Assembly (NCBI GenBank): GCA_030620095.1
Contig: JAUTXW010003824.1
Location: forward strand, 310,001 to 374,000
DNA from: Kuschelorhynchus macadamiae
Lineage: Eukaryota; Arthropoda; Insecta; Coleoptera; Curculionidae
Direction: 5' to 3'
Length of the DNA: 64,000 bases
The translations under genes and the position numbers were made by a program. Positions 1 through 11,294 of this stretch are shown one piece after another; within the stretch, counting starts at the first letter, position 1; every line of letters begins with the position of its first letter. Below the pieces are notes generated by a model, which was not told the DNA's origin, made no database searches, and saw nothing but the letters and a program-made list of their open reading frames with translations.

Positions 1-129
1 AGTTACGAATTAAAAAAGAAACACAAAATAACAATAAAACTAGTATTGAATGCCATAAATAATCTCGCTCGTCCTTAAGAAGATATTTAAAACATTCAAC
101 AACAACAACGTAGTACAAAATAAAAACTT

Positions 130-295
130 ACCTGACTACAATTATTAAAGGGCAAAAAAATAATGGTTACTAAAAAATCGTTGTTTTCTTGAATTTTAAA
201 TCTTAGCCAGTCACAATATGTTATTGGATTTCGAAAATCTTGATTATATAATTCCTGATGAATAGTGACACGATAGGGGTGAAAACTGTACAATT
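130..295 (-). pseudogene. mariner-like transposase, middle fragment
   Basis: The minus-strand reading shows FHPYRVTIHQEL followed by a DF..ITYCDWLRFKIQENN.DFLVTIIF segment. This is the part of mariner-type transposases just before the first catalytic Asp (family pattern: FHPYK..L.QEL...DF.RR..FC). The catalytic SDE motif itself is not present because the frame decays. It points opposite to the C-terminal mariner piece at 397-655, so the two are either different insertions or one rearranged copy. It is a dead remnant. Confidence 0.6.
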
Positions 296-396
296 TTAAA
301 ATAGTCAGTCTTCATTAGTTTTTGTATTTGTTCAATTTTTTTTAGCACGAATCAGTATCCTTGGTCAGTTAACACATGCTGTTAGTTGCAGACAGA

Positions 397-655
397 GTAA
401 TTGGCTCACACTTTTTCGATTGCCCCTTAAATGGGCAAATGTACGACATATTTGTAAAAGACGAGTTACCCTGATTTCTACATCACAATGAAAATCAACA
501 AGTGTGGTTTCAGCAAGATTGTGCCCTACCACACTTTGCGCGACTAGCGACACCCTCAACGGCATATTAGGAGACAGGTGGATTGGTCGTGGAGGTCCTG
601 TAAACTGGTCTGCTAGGTCATTAATCAAAATGTTAAATCGCATCCGCAACTCCTG
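397..655 (+). pseudogene. mariner-like transposase, C-terminal fragment
   Basis: The plus strand encodes VIGSHFFDCPLNGQMY, then after a frame change WFQQD-like and PHFARL residues, then DRWIGRGGPVNW. These are the block around the second catalytic Asp (QQDGAPPHFAR) and the stretch before the third in mariner-type transposases. Several stops and frameshifts break it. It ends in LNRIRNS near 650, and a CACCCTGTATA terminus typical of such elements lies at about 1004. It is a dead copy. Confidence 0.7.
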
Positions 656-999
656 ACAAAAAAAATCATAAAATACTTAAAAGTCGATGGACATCATTCT
701 GAACACCTTCAATACTAGATTTATTGTTATTTTGCGTCTCTTTTTCAATTCCTGACTCGGCAACGATTAAAACACATGCAAAGTTTTTAGGGCTACTCAC
801 TGAGCTTTTGACAAAAAATCGAATTTTCGAAAAAAATACCATTCCATTTGATATTTTAAAGTTTACATTCAAAATGTAGAGAGGGGGTAACTGGCAAAAA
901 TATCATAACATATTATCTTCTGCCTCCCTATTAATTTATCAAATTTGTATTAAAAATTTCCAAACCGTTTTTTAATTTCGCTTTGTAGCACTTTAAAAT

Positions 1000-2015
1000 C
1001 CTCACCCTGTATAATGTAGTTCACAAACTCAAAATGGGGCTATCTCTTGCTATTACGAGTGAAAATAAAAGTGAAGGCTCACTGGATTCGGAATGACATC
1101 GAGAAAAACGTGCAATAGTTTCAAACCGGCATATAAACAATTTCAATAGTCATTAACAAATTAAGATAAAAAAGCAGTTTAATTTTTTGTAAATAACTCG
1201 AATCGAAAGATTTAATATATTTTAAAAAGTGGTTCTTAACGAGGAAGAAATGTCCAATAAAAAAGTCCCGACTCCCAGAAATCTATCTCTATTATTAACA
1301 TTAACAACATTAACATATTATTATTATATATTTAAAACACTAAGCCAGATTTGTCAGTAAGTTCGTGACAGAATTGTACTGCACCAATTTACATGATTTT
1401 GTTTTAAATAATCGTCTGGTTACCGAGACCTTTCAACACTATTTTATGTATTGTTTTATTGCATATTTTTTCTATAAATCCAATATCTTTTTGTTCAATA
1501 ACATTTCTGGACGTTGTGGTGAATGCGCCGCATATTCTTATAATTCTACTAGCTAGTTAAATATCAATTTAATAGTATAAAATAAATTATTGTTATAATC
1601 TGATAATTCTTAATTATTTAAGCAAACAAAAAACTAAAAAATGAAGGTTTTTTTGTTAGCTTCAGTAACTAATAGATCATAAACTAACTGGCTCATTTTA
1701 TGAAAAATCTGTAAAACATGTTATTAAAATAAATTAATATTTAGTAGTATATAAAAATATTTTTCCTGGTTAGTGCTGATTTTTGGGGCATTTTTATTGG
1801 AAATTTCCTCCTTTTAAGAATATTTGTTTTCTTAAATGTTACTAGTTTTCCGAGTTAATTGCAAAAAACTAAACTCCTTAACAAATTAAACAAATTGGGA
1901 TAAAAATTTGTTAATAACTTTTGAGATTGTTTATGTGCCTGTTTGAAACTTTTGCACATTTTTTTTAGATGCCATTCCGAATCCAATGAGCCAAGAATTA
2001 ATACCATTTTAAGTT
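1000..2015. repeat. non-autonomous element with long inverted arms
   Basis: The arm at about 1067-1190 (CTGGATTCGGAATGACATC then GTTTCAAACCGGCA) recurs inverted at about 1880-2015 (GATGCCATTCCGAATCCA). A CACCCTGTATA end lies just outside the left arm. The core is AT-rich and shows no coding similarity. It looks like a foldback derivative of a mariner-type element, possibly belonging with the mariner remnants to its left. The right boundary is uncertain. Confidence 0.55.
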
Positions 2016-2344
2016 TTTGAACGTAAAATCCCTCTCTATGAAAAGTGGTAAGATAAAATCAAAATTGTTAAATGAAGTGTCATTAGGGTTTTATTATTTT
2101 GTTTTTTTACATGTTAAAATTCATAGAATAGGGATTATAGAAAAAATTACTGTATGTATTATTAAATATAATGCATTAAGTGACTTTTTTACTAATCGGA
2201 TTACCGCACTGTGCCTCGTGTACGTAATATTCCGCAAAAAAAGTACTACTTAATGCAGTTGTTACATAAATTACATGTATTTACATATAGTAAATACGAT
2301 TATGTAACGTTTGTCAGTTATTTAAGTAATTAAAAACGTCTCAC

Positions 2345-2539
2345 CCAAAATTCCTAATCTGTAATTCAAGGACACAACGACAACGTCCCGGTCCATTAAA
2401 AATTCTGGGCCTGCCAGATGTTTCGGAGATCCCATCATGAACGCACCTCCATGAATGTGAACCACTACGTCTAGCAATTCATTGGAATTTACCGTTTCTC
2501 GTGGAACATACACATAGACGTATAGGCAATCCTCAGTCC
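2345..2539 (-). CDS. carboxylesterase exon 4 (oxyanion-hole exon)
   Basis: This is the fourth coding exon of a type-B carboxylesterase, which hydrolyses carboxylic esters (roles in the family: detoxification, hormone or odorant turnover). It starts after TTTTAG at 2540 and ends before GTGAG at 2344. It encodes the family landmarks EDCLY (second Cys of the first disulfide), HIHGGAF (oxyanion hole), GPEFL, DVVVVSLNYRLGILG. The first two bases complete a Gly codon begun in exon 3, and the last base starts a codon continued left of the window. The catalytic GxSxG exon is not in the window. The gene is incomplete at its 3' end here; the visible part shows no stop or frameshift. Confidence 0.92.
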
Positions 2540-2910
2540 CTAAAATTGTAGTAAAATGTAATGGTAAGCTTTAATCTATTTCCAAAATTTCGAGTTTTCT
2601 CAATTCGTGCGTCACAACTCGGGCGTCCTTAAACATTCCGTATCACATAATTCCCATTTGGGGCCCAAAAATAATTATATATCTAAGGTTTATAATTCTG
2701 TCCCATACCTGTATAAATGTACAGGTTTTCTTGTTATATTTTTTGAACGGGTTCTACAAGTTTATTCTTGAAGATAGAAAAAAATTAAATGCAAAACCGT
2801 TAAGGTTTTATGGGAACCTCCAAAAAAAAATGTTAATTGGAAATTAAAATAATAAGTACCAACTTTGTTATACACTGTTCCTCGAATAATTCTGGTTTAT
2901 TTAATTTTTA
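2540..2910. other. intron 3 of carboxylesterase, left part
   Basis: AT-rich intronic sequence. I see no gene, RNA or recognisable repeat in it. Intron 3 as a whole runs 2540-20600 (18,061 bp) and holds the elements listed separately. Confidence 0.7.
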
Positions 2911-3110
2911 CAGGAAAGCGGCCTACATGCAAGAAGAAATTGCTTTTGATTATGTCAGAGCATACCCCTCCTGCGATCGGTTTCTGAGCCTTTACGCTCA
3001 TTAGGCAGGCTTGTATCCAGGGAGATCTCAAATGCTCAGAGATCATCGATGTGACACAATCAAAAACGAAAACGTCTTTCAAAGGAGAAAGAATCCACGG
3101 GCTAAGCATA
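2911..3110. other. GC-richer unassigned block beside the TA array
   Basis: About 200 bp stand out from the AT-rich surroundings. On the plus strand they follow a good 3' splice-site-like sequence (TTTTTACAG at about 2905-2913) but meet a stop after about 30 codons; on the minus strand there is an open frame of 70 codons (2897-3109). I do not recognise either product. It may be an old gene fragment, a non-coding exon or repeat debris. Confidence 0.3.
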
Positions 3111-3117
3111 ACTTATA

Positions 3118-3536
<419 letters not shown>

Positions 3537-3608
3537 AGGTGTACCAAATTAAGTGCGCACTATTGCTAACTGGTTTATTAGGGGAGTTATAAAGTCGGTG
3601 AAATTAGC

Positions 3609-5038
3609 AAACTAGTAGCATTTTTTATTGTGATTAAAATAATAAACAGAGAAAAACAATCGAACATCGCGTTTTTGAATCATTTTAAAATATAGTATTT
3701 TTTTTAAATGGGACACCCTGTATATTTTTTACTGTTTCGATTGCAAATCTTCTGCTGAACAAAAAAGTTTATATGCATTACTAGCCTGAAGTTAAAGATA
3801 ACCTAGTTATTCATATATATTTCACTTTAAGATAAATAAGGCCATGTATTTTTAAAATAAAATTTTATTTTACGTTTTTTTTACTTAGCATTTTATTTAA
3901 GTTAGAAATAATAAAAATTTAAATTTATAACAAGTGGGCAAATATATATCCATTTTCTTTAATACATTTCTCAGCATTTTTAAACACAGCTTTTGTTGCC
4001 TTCAAAAGTTTTCTTTCGCTTAATATTATATTGAAGTTCGTCTAATGTTAACTATCTCTTTTTATATACCTCTTCTTTGACATAACCCCAGAAGTAAAAG
4101 TCTAATAGAGTTATGTCAGGGGATCATGGTGGCCAACGAATAGAATCCATTTGTTTTTATACATCTATTTTAAAAAAGCAGTTATGTGACTTGGTCAAGA
4201 GAAAATTTATTCACAGGCTATCACCGAAATCCGCAAATACAATTCAGTATTAATGTTTGCTGTGGTCTAATAGGCAGCAAAATAATTGGGCCAATATTTT
4301 ATGAGAGTACTTTGACAGGCAGAAGATATGTTGATATGTTGTCGGAAATACTCGAAGACTTTTTGGACGATGTTAACCTAGAAGCACACAACAAATTATA
4401 TTTCTAACAAGATAGAGCTCCTCCCATATGGTCCGTGAAGTCATAATATTGCTTGACAGACTTTTTCAAAATGGATGTATAATAACAAATGGTCCGATTC
4501 GTTAACCACCAAGATCCCCTGACATAGCTCCATTAGACTTTTACTTTTGGGGTTATGCCAAAAAAGAGGTATATAAAAAGATATATTTGACATAAGACGA
4601 ACTTCAATTTAATATTAGGCGCATTGTAACATCTATCGATGACAGAACAGTTTTGAAGGCAACAAAAGCTCTGTAAAAAAATGCTGAAAAAACGTATTGA
4701 AGAAAATGGAGTTATATTTGCCCACTTGTTATAAATTTAAATTGTTTTTATTTCTAACTTAAATAAAAGGCTAAGTAAAAACGTTAAATAAAATTTTATT
4801 TTAAAAATACATAGCCTTCTTTATCTAAAAGCGAAATATATGAATACCTAGGTTATCTTTAACTTTATGCCAGTAATGCATATAAACTTTTTTGTTCAGC
4901 AGAAGATTTGCAATTGAAACAGTAAAAAATATACAGGGTGGTTAAAAAAATGCTATTTTTTAAATTTAATCTAAAATGCGATGTTCGATTGTTTTTCTTT
5001 TTTTACTATTTTAATGACAATAAAAAATACTACTAAAC
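3609..5038. mobile_element. foldback mariner-like element with 0.5-kb inverted arms
   Basis: The left arm (about 3609-4150) and the right arm (about 4525-5038) are near-perfect inverted copies. Shared landmarks include CAATCGAACATCGC, GCAGAAGATTTGCAAT (inverted on the left), CAAGTGGGCAAATAT and ACAGGGTG. The arms reach into the transposase 3' coding region, so the left arm carries an antisense copy of the transposase C-terminus where the N-terminus should be. Only the central 4186-4530 part is single copy. Such a structure can form a long RNA or DNA hairpin and cannot encode a full transposase. Confidence 0.8.
4186..4720 (+). pseudogene. mariner-like transposase, C-terminal half
   Basis: Opens with WSRENLFTGYHRNPQIQFSINVCCGLIG, then IIGPIFYESTLTGRRY, and after a stop QDRAPP (second catalytic Asp block). 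In other frames comes PPRSPDMAPLDFYFWGYAK (third catalytic block, DLxPLDFFLWG in the family). The first catalytic Asp and the helix-turn-helix domain are missing, because the element's left half is an inverted copy of its right half. Non-functional. Confidence 0.7.
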
Positions 5039-5064
5039 TGGCCCACGAAAAAAGTGGCGAACCT

Positions 5065-6440
5065 AAAATTTGTATCAATTTAATAATTTTTTAATGGATT
5101 CCTAGATTCTGTTAATTTTTTTTGCAATTTATTTCTACACCTTTTCACAATGATTTTGTGATATAAATTTAAACTTCGGAATAATACTGGATAATATACA
5201 GGGTCAAACGCAAACTTGTGTTTTTTCACCAATTTTTGAGATACTCTATAGAATGACCTGGCTTAAATATCACTATCGTCTATGAGTCATTTTGTTGCCT
5301 GTTTCTTTAGAATCATTTTGTTTTTTAAATGATAGTTTTATCTTTTTTTTTTAGAGAAAGTGCAGCCCTATATGTAAAGTGCTGTTTTTACTAAATAAAA
5401 ACATAAAAAGACTGCGTATCTATAGACAACATTTATTTTAAGCAATAATCAAACTTTTAATTTAAATTTTATAAACAAGAACTTAAATTAATAACGAGTG
5501 TTTCTCCCTCTGGCCCTTATTACACTTTGTAAACGCCCTGGCATGCTTTCAATCAGTCGTGCAATTGAATTTTGGGAGATGTGATCCCATTCTTGAACCA
5601 GTGCTTCTCCAAGTTCCTCTAAATTGGCGGGTACATGTAAACGACTACGAACACGCTTACCAGCTGATCCCAAACATGCTCAATCGGATTTAAATCCGGG
5701 CTCCTAGCTGGCCATGGCAAAAGATGTATACCCACTTCGTCCAAATATTGCCTCACAATACGAGCAGGGTAACAAACCTGTCGTCTAAGTTTGATGTAAC
5801 TCTGGGACGACCCGATCCTATTCTTCTCACAAACTGCCCAGTTTCTAGAAACCTGTTCCTTGCCCTTCTAGCCGTGGTTTCTGGCACACCCACTATTCGT
5901 GCGGCGTGCGCAACGCTCCTTCCATCATTTACTAGTGCTACAAGCTGAGCAACTTGCTCTGGACTAATTTGTCGTACCATTACTAATGAAAACAACGCTT
6001 CCAAACTGACTGAAGTCTTTTCAAGGCTTGACATTTCAAAGACATTTAAATTTCAAAGCACTCTACGCTTTTAAAATGCCATTTTTATTGAGTGTAAGGG
6101 AAATTACAGTAAAACATCACTTTACTTACACTGCTCTATATTTTCTTTAAAAAAAGGTACGAAGGTCATTCAAAAAACAAAATGTTGCTAAAGAAACAGG
6201 CAACCAAATGACTCATAGACGATAGTGATATTTAAGCTAGGTCATTCTATAGAGCGTCACAAAAATTGGTGAAAGAACACAAGTTTGCGTTTGACCCTGT
6301 ATATTATCCAGTATTATTCCGAAGTTTAAATTTATATCACAAAATCATTGTGCAAAGGTATCGAAATAAATTGCAAAAAAAATTAACAGATTCTAAGAAT
6401 CCATTCAAAAATTATTAAGGGTTGAAATTGATACAATTAA
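5065..6440. mobile_element. foldback Tc1-like element, internally deleted
   Basis: Inverted arms of about 260-370 bp: left about 5065-5335, right about 6155-6440. Shared inverted landmarks are GTATCAATTT, ACAGGGTCAAACGCAAACTTGTG, CACTATCGTCTATGAGTCATTT and GCCTGTTTCTTTAG. Inside is a minus-strand transposase remnant lacking its middle. The arms are highly similar to each other, which suggests fairly recent activity or gene conversion. Confidence 0.82.
5488..6034 (-). pseudogene. Tc1-like transposase with central deletion
   Basis: The N-terminal 90 residues (from Met at 6034) carry a paired-like helix-turn-helix domain: ISPEQVAQLVALVNDG then RIVGVPETTARRARNRF and a GRPR hook. They run straight into RQYLDEVGIHLLPWPARSPDLNPIEHVWD, the third catalytic (Glu) block of Tc1 DDE transposases, then the C-terminal tail ending near 5488 (frameshift around 5655-5675). 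The first two catalytic Asp blocks are deleted, so it cannot transpose DNA but could still bind the inverted repeats. Confidence 0.8.
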
Positions 6441-6699
6441 GGTCTGTACTTCATCAGTACAGTCAACTTGTTGAAAGACGAATACAACTAGCACCAAAAT
6501 TAATATGCAAAGCCAAACCAGAGTCACCAACAGGAACAAAACTGACATTTTGTAGTTACCAAGAGAACATCCGAAATCTTCGTTGGACTTGATACTTTAT
6601 TACCAATGAGCTGCATATAACCACTTGTGGTGAAACTCATATTCCACTTATAATATCGTTAACATTAAAGTTAATCCTTTCCTAAATGAAAATCTGGAA
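6441..6699. other. intronic sequence without recognisable content
   Basis: No gene or repeat structure recognised. Confidence 0.5.
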
Positions 6700-6995
6700 A
6701 AACACTTAGACCCGTCGATTTTTGATTTAAGGGAAACTATTTTTCAGCTTTTTTCATCCTCGTAGCTTTAACCCTCTAGCTGGGGAGAGAACAACCCCCG
6801 AAATTTCAATAGGGGAAAAGTCGTCCGGTGTCTCGTTTGTCAGATAATATTCGATGAGATCTTCAAAGTGAGGTATCGCAACACACCTCACTCATACTCA
6901 TGAGGTTGTGTTCCCCCTCATTAGGGGTTTAAAGTTACGGGGACAAAAAAAAAGCAGAAAAGTTGTTCCCCTCGAATCAGAAATCGACGGGTCCG
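6700..6995. repeat. short foldback (hairpin) repeat
   Basis: The arm at about 6708-6795 (ACCCGTCGATTTTTGATT, then CGTAGCTTTAACCCTC) returns inverted at about 6905-6992 (AATCAGAAATCGACGGGTCC). Arms are about 85-90 bp with several mismatches around a loop of about 110 bp. No coding capacity. Consistent with a MITE. Confidence 0.55.
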
Positions 6996-7129
6996 AGAGT
7001 TTTGCGATTTACTCACAAAAACGTAAAAAAACGGAGTCTAAAGTCTCTAACAAATTAACATGCTGTCATTTTGTTGTGGTGGAAAATAATAAGGTGAAAT
7101 TATAGGGCGTTAAAGAACTCGAAGAGGTA

Positions 7130-7960
7130 TGGCACTATCCTTCTCCCCGCAACTAGCTTGATTTTTATGCAAAATTTTAAGTTAATTGTATAAATAGTTT
7201 TTTACATTGATTTTTAAATATTTTATTAGACAGACAATTTATTTCACCATATTCTGTTTATACTCTCTACAGCTCGAGTAAGAACTTTTTTTACACTGAT
7301 TTAAACATTTTATTAGGCCCCTATTTTGTGCCGTCATCTTGAAGTTGTATCAACATTTTACCAGTTCATCCCTATATCACACTGAGGTTTTGTGCAAAGT
7401 ATGAAATAAATCGAGTAAGCAATTTTTCAGAACGGTTTTTTTAATTATTATTAGGCCGTCATTTTGTTCTGCCATAATTAATACGTACAAAAATATAACA
7501 AATTCATTCCTGTATCATTGGTTTTTATACAAACATTGGAATCAATTGAATAAGTAGCTTTATCAGACTAATTTTTTGAAAATTTTATTAAGCTACCATT
7601 TTGTTCCCCCATCTTGAATTTGTACTAGTTCATTCCAATGTCATCCTTTTTTGTGCAAAATTTGAAGTCTATCGAATAGTTTGCTTTTTAAATATTTTAT
7701 TAGGCTACTAATTTGTTTCGCTATCTTGCATTTCTACAAACATTTTATCAGTTCATCCCCACATCAAACTTAATCTTTTAATTTTTATCAAAATTTGAAG
7801 TTCCGGGTAAGCAGTTTTATAGTTCTGTTGGGACCAGACATGAAAAAAAAATATGTGTTTCGACATCTAAGGATTCAAAAACATGAATAACTGTAAAAAT
7901 CTGGGAGGCTGATTTTTGATGGTTACAATAGGGCAGTACACTACAAGCATTTTATTTTTA
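7130..7960 (-). repeat. element with about 125-bp tandem units, copy 1
   Basis: At least five degenerate units repeat the order CCATTTTGTT, TTCATCCC, TTTTTGTGCAAA, TTTGAAGT..ATCGA..AAG, TATTTTATTAGGC at intervals of roughly 120-130 bp. The right end (GACATGAAAAAAAAATATG to GATGGTTACAATAGGGCAG) matches the start of the copy at 10438, so this copy lies in reverse orientation. The unit carries a GCCGCCATTTTG-like motif. No coding sequence. Confidence 0.6.
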
Positions 7961-8075
7961 AATATATATTTGTATAAATATGGTAAAAATCACATTGATG
8001 CCTATGTCTATTGAAAACTCAAAATTTGGTGTCTTACTCGGTAAAATGGCTGTTGTTACAAAGTGGGTCTTATTT

Positions 8076-8089
<14 letters not shown>

Positions 8090-8134
<45 letters not shown>
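8090..8134. repeat. (TA)n microsatellite
   Basis: About 22 TA units preceded by a run of 12 or more A. Simple repeat. Confidence 0.95.
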
Positions 8135-8135
<1 letters not shown>

Positions 8136-8685
8136 CCTAATTTCATTCATTTCAAATATTTTCGCAATTAAGCTATATAAAAAACTCCGTTATTTAATAC
8201 ATACGGAAGTTATAGCAAAATTATTTGTATGTATGTAATAAGAGGAAAAAAAACATGCTACAAATGTGCATCACATTTAATACGCGTAGATGTATTATAT
8301 AAAAAAACAAGGAGCAAAGTTTTCGCCAGTGTGAATAAATCTGTCAAGAATAATCACAGTCGTTTAGTGATGCAATTACTGAACTAAAATAATACGTAAT
8401 TTTAATTTTGCATGTAATTGTGTTTTAATTATCGGACTGCGGTTTTGGTTAGCCCACGTCAGGAGTGTTTTTACTTATCGTAAAACGCAAGTTTTGTTAA
8501 TAACCGGCTCCTAATGTAAAAGAGTTAATCAAGCTAAATTTATATATCGGTAGCAGGGATAGGATCAGGTTAGACACATTTACAGAACTGCTCTGAGTGC
8601 TTTCTACAGGTATAAAAATTTATTTTTTAAAGGGTAGGGAGGACAAAATATAACGCGATTGACCAAATATATAAATTGAATTAGC
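8135..8685. other. intronic sequence without recognisable content
   Basis: AT-rich; no gene, RNA or repeat recognised. Confidence 0.5.
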
Positions 8686-8693
8686 GCACCCAG

Positions 8694-9430
8694 CAGTGGC
8701 GGCTGGCTAGGGGAGGGGACGCGCTTCACCTACATTTTCCAATCAATTTACTTAAATATAAAAATATTTTTAAAATATTAAGCATTTTATAATCTACATT
8801 TTTGTTATAAAAATGTAGTATGTTTTATATAAATTCACATTATTTACTTAATTATACCATGATTTTCTATCAAAACTAGTGCGTTATATACTCGAAAAAT
8901 AATAGTGACTTAAAAACGTAGAGCGCTGAACACCTTTTCATAAAAGCGACCCGTTGAGGGATCACAATCAGCAGTAACACATTCCGCATCAGACCTCCCC
9001 CGCACGCTGGCTCTCGCGCTTAGACTTGTTTACGGCCGTTGCTATGGCAACGCAATGGTGAGTGTCCGTAAGCCAAATAGAGATGGGAGAGGCATAAAAC
9101 TGCTGCAGCAGGCTGCAGGCGCTTTTTGCTTGTTATAGAATTAATGTAAATTAGGATCATCGGAGGCGGAACCAGTTTTGCATGGATAGAATCAGATCGA
9201 AATTAGCTTTAAGATATAGGTACATAACTGTTTTTTAAGAACAAAAAAATATATTTAAAATCTTATAAATTCATATTATTTCTCCTAAGTATTAAAAAAC
9301 GCTCCAAAGCTATGGAAAATTAACATCACAAAAAGGTTAAAAAATAGCCATTTTGGGCGTGGCACCCCGATATTTTTCCCTACGAGCGTTGCAGCCCTTC
9401 ACCTGTTCTTAAATCCACGAGCCGCCACTG
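8694..9430. mobile_element. non-autonomous hAT element with 8-bp target duplication
   Basis: Begins CAGTGGCGGCT and ends AGCCGCCACTG, flanked on both sides by GCACCCAG (8686-8693 and 9431-9438). An 8-bp duplication and a CAG...CTG terminus are the hallmarks of hAT insertion. It is 737 bp with no transposase, and a GC-rich centre (8990-9110) that includes a consensus RFX X-box at 9038-9051. Its termini match the larger hAT copies at 11295 and 32023, which could have mobilised it. Confidence 0.93.
9038..9051. promoter_or_regulatory. RFX X-box match inside the hAT element
   Basis: GTTGCTATGGCAAC fits the X-box consensus RYYNYYATRRNRAC at all positions. RFX factors drive ciliary genes in animals. 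Whether it is used here is unknown; a second match sits upstream of the hAT coding start at 18330. Confidence 0.45.
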
Positions 9431-9570
9431 GCACCCAGAGCCTTCATTGAATGGGCGCCTATGGTCACACATTATTAAATATAATAACACTACAAAGACT
9501 ACCTGGATTTGGTAGTTTCTGTGTGAAAAACGCCTGGAGGCGAAATATCTAACTAATACCTATAAGTTAG

Positions 9571-9644
9571 TATACAGGGTGTTTCTTAACAAATGTTTGA
9601 TATCTCACAGCACAATTCCTCAAGTATTTTTAAGATAAAAAATT

Positions 9645-9699
<55 letters not shown>

Positions 9700-10182
9700 G
9701 GTCGTTTTTTAAGGTTCATGACTTCTTTAGACCCTCCAAACTTTATATTACTACGCTACTGAATAATTTTACTCCGAAAACCAAATTTCCCATTCTGTTC
9801 CCCAACTTTTTGGTTGTACCGTTTAAAAGTTATTTAGCAAAATATCGGATTTTTTGAATTGTATTAAGCAAAATTGGCTATGTACGAATGAATGTTTCGC
9901 TAAATAACTTCTTGCCAGTAGAAAGTATCAAATTGTAGTAAGAGACCAAAATTATTTGATTCTCTTACAAGGTTATAAAACAGAATAGGATATCTGATAT
10001 TCTAAATAAAAGCATCCACTGGTGTCGCAGTAAATAATCTAAAATAAAATACAATTTTATCACCTTGTATATCGGACGCGAAGGCGTTTTTGACAATATC
10101 TTTATATGAACTTTTATCTGAGAAATACTTGAGTAATTATCCGGCAGAATATCGGACACTTATTAGGAAATACCCTGTATAT
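9571..10182. mobile_element. MITE with CAGGGTGTTTC-like ends
   Basis: The left end ACAGGGTGTTTCTTAACAA...CTCAAGTATTTTTAAGATAAAA and the right end (inverted) ACAGGGTATTTCCTAATAA...CTCAAGTATTTCTCAGATAAAA form terminal inverted repeats of about 65 bp next to TA target dinucleotides. An internal (TA)n array lies at about 9647-9696. No protein is encoded. Likely a Tc1/mariner-derived MITE. Confidence 0.7.
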
Positions 10183-10437
10183 CTAGAAATTCATGACATC
10201 AGTTTTCCATTTTCGTAACGCTTATAAAATTTCAACGTTTTTGTTTCACGTTTCCAAAATATCCGAATGTGTTTAGGTTAGCAGAATACGGAAATAGAGC
10301 CGGCAAGCGTGTCGGGTCTGAGGACAAGTTATTGCTGCATTCACCATGGTTTCCAGAATCATTTTATTATGCGAATTATGCTCGTAAATTACTCAGGGGT
10401 TCGAATCTAGGGAATAGTGGGCTTTCATAATACCCAT
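10183..10437. other. intronic sequence without recognisable content
   Basis: No gene recognised. An isolated tRNA B-box-like string near 10398 was considered and dropped. Confidence 0.45.
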
Positions 10438-11294
10438 TAGATTTTTACTTCCCTGGTAAAAGGGAAATATCGTAACCGGGAAAGATTATGCTCCGAGATG
10501 TTTGCAGACCTTCATATTTCAGTGTTCCTAGATGCCTAAAACATGTTTTCTCAATTCTGTCGGTCTAACGGTCTGTCTGTCTGTTCGCGGCATAGCTAAT
10601 AAACTACACTTACCCGATTGACTTCATATTTGGTAAGAATGTTTGGGTCATATGGGGATAATGGTAAACATTTTGAAAAAATCCAATATGGCGGCTTAAT
10701 GAAATGTTAAAAACAGTATTACTAAAAAACTAATTATCCAATTTACTTCAAATTTTGCACAAAAATCAAGTATTAGGTAGAAATTAACTGCTAAAATTTA
10801 TATGAATTCAAGATGGCGATCTAATAAAATATTTAAAAAATCAGTCTGAGAAACTGCTTATTAAACTGATTTATAATTCTGTGCAAGAAATTTGTATTTT
10901 CCGGACGTGGTAAAATTGTGGTACGAATTCAAGAAGGCGAAACAAAATGGCGGCCAAATAAACTGATTGTAGTCCTGAAAAAAATTAGGTCTTATATATC
11001 ATGTTCACGTTTTAGTGTTCCTAGATGTCAAAAAACATGTTGTTTTCAGTTCCGTAGGTCTGTCTGTCGGTATGTCTGTCTATTCGCCAGTACGCGATAT
11101 AGCTAAAAAAAACTACCTACCCGATTCACACACAAAAATAAGTGTTAAAGAGAACTGAACTGCTAACATTTTGGTACGAATCGAAGATAAAAACAAAATA
11201 GAGATCGAATAAAATATTTTAAAAAATCAGCCAAAAAAAGTACTTAGGTATTATATTGATTTCAAATTTTGTGCAAGCATTAGGTACAATATAG

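Noticed and set aside
1..2344. A further carboxylesterase exon (the segment after RLGILG)
   Set aside because: I looked for the FLS...GN.GLKDQ...L.WV pattern on the minus strand and found none, so the next exon is presumably left of the window.
10330..10440. tRNA B-box-like GGTTCGAATC
   Set aside because: No matching A box, acceptor stem or anticodon arm could be drawn around it, so neither a tRNA nor a tRNA-derived SINE is supported.
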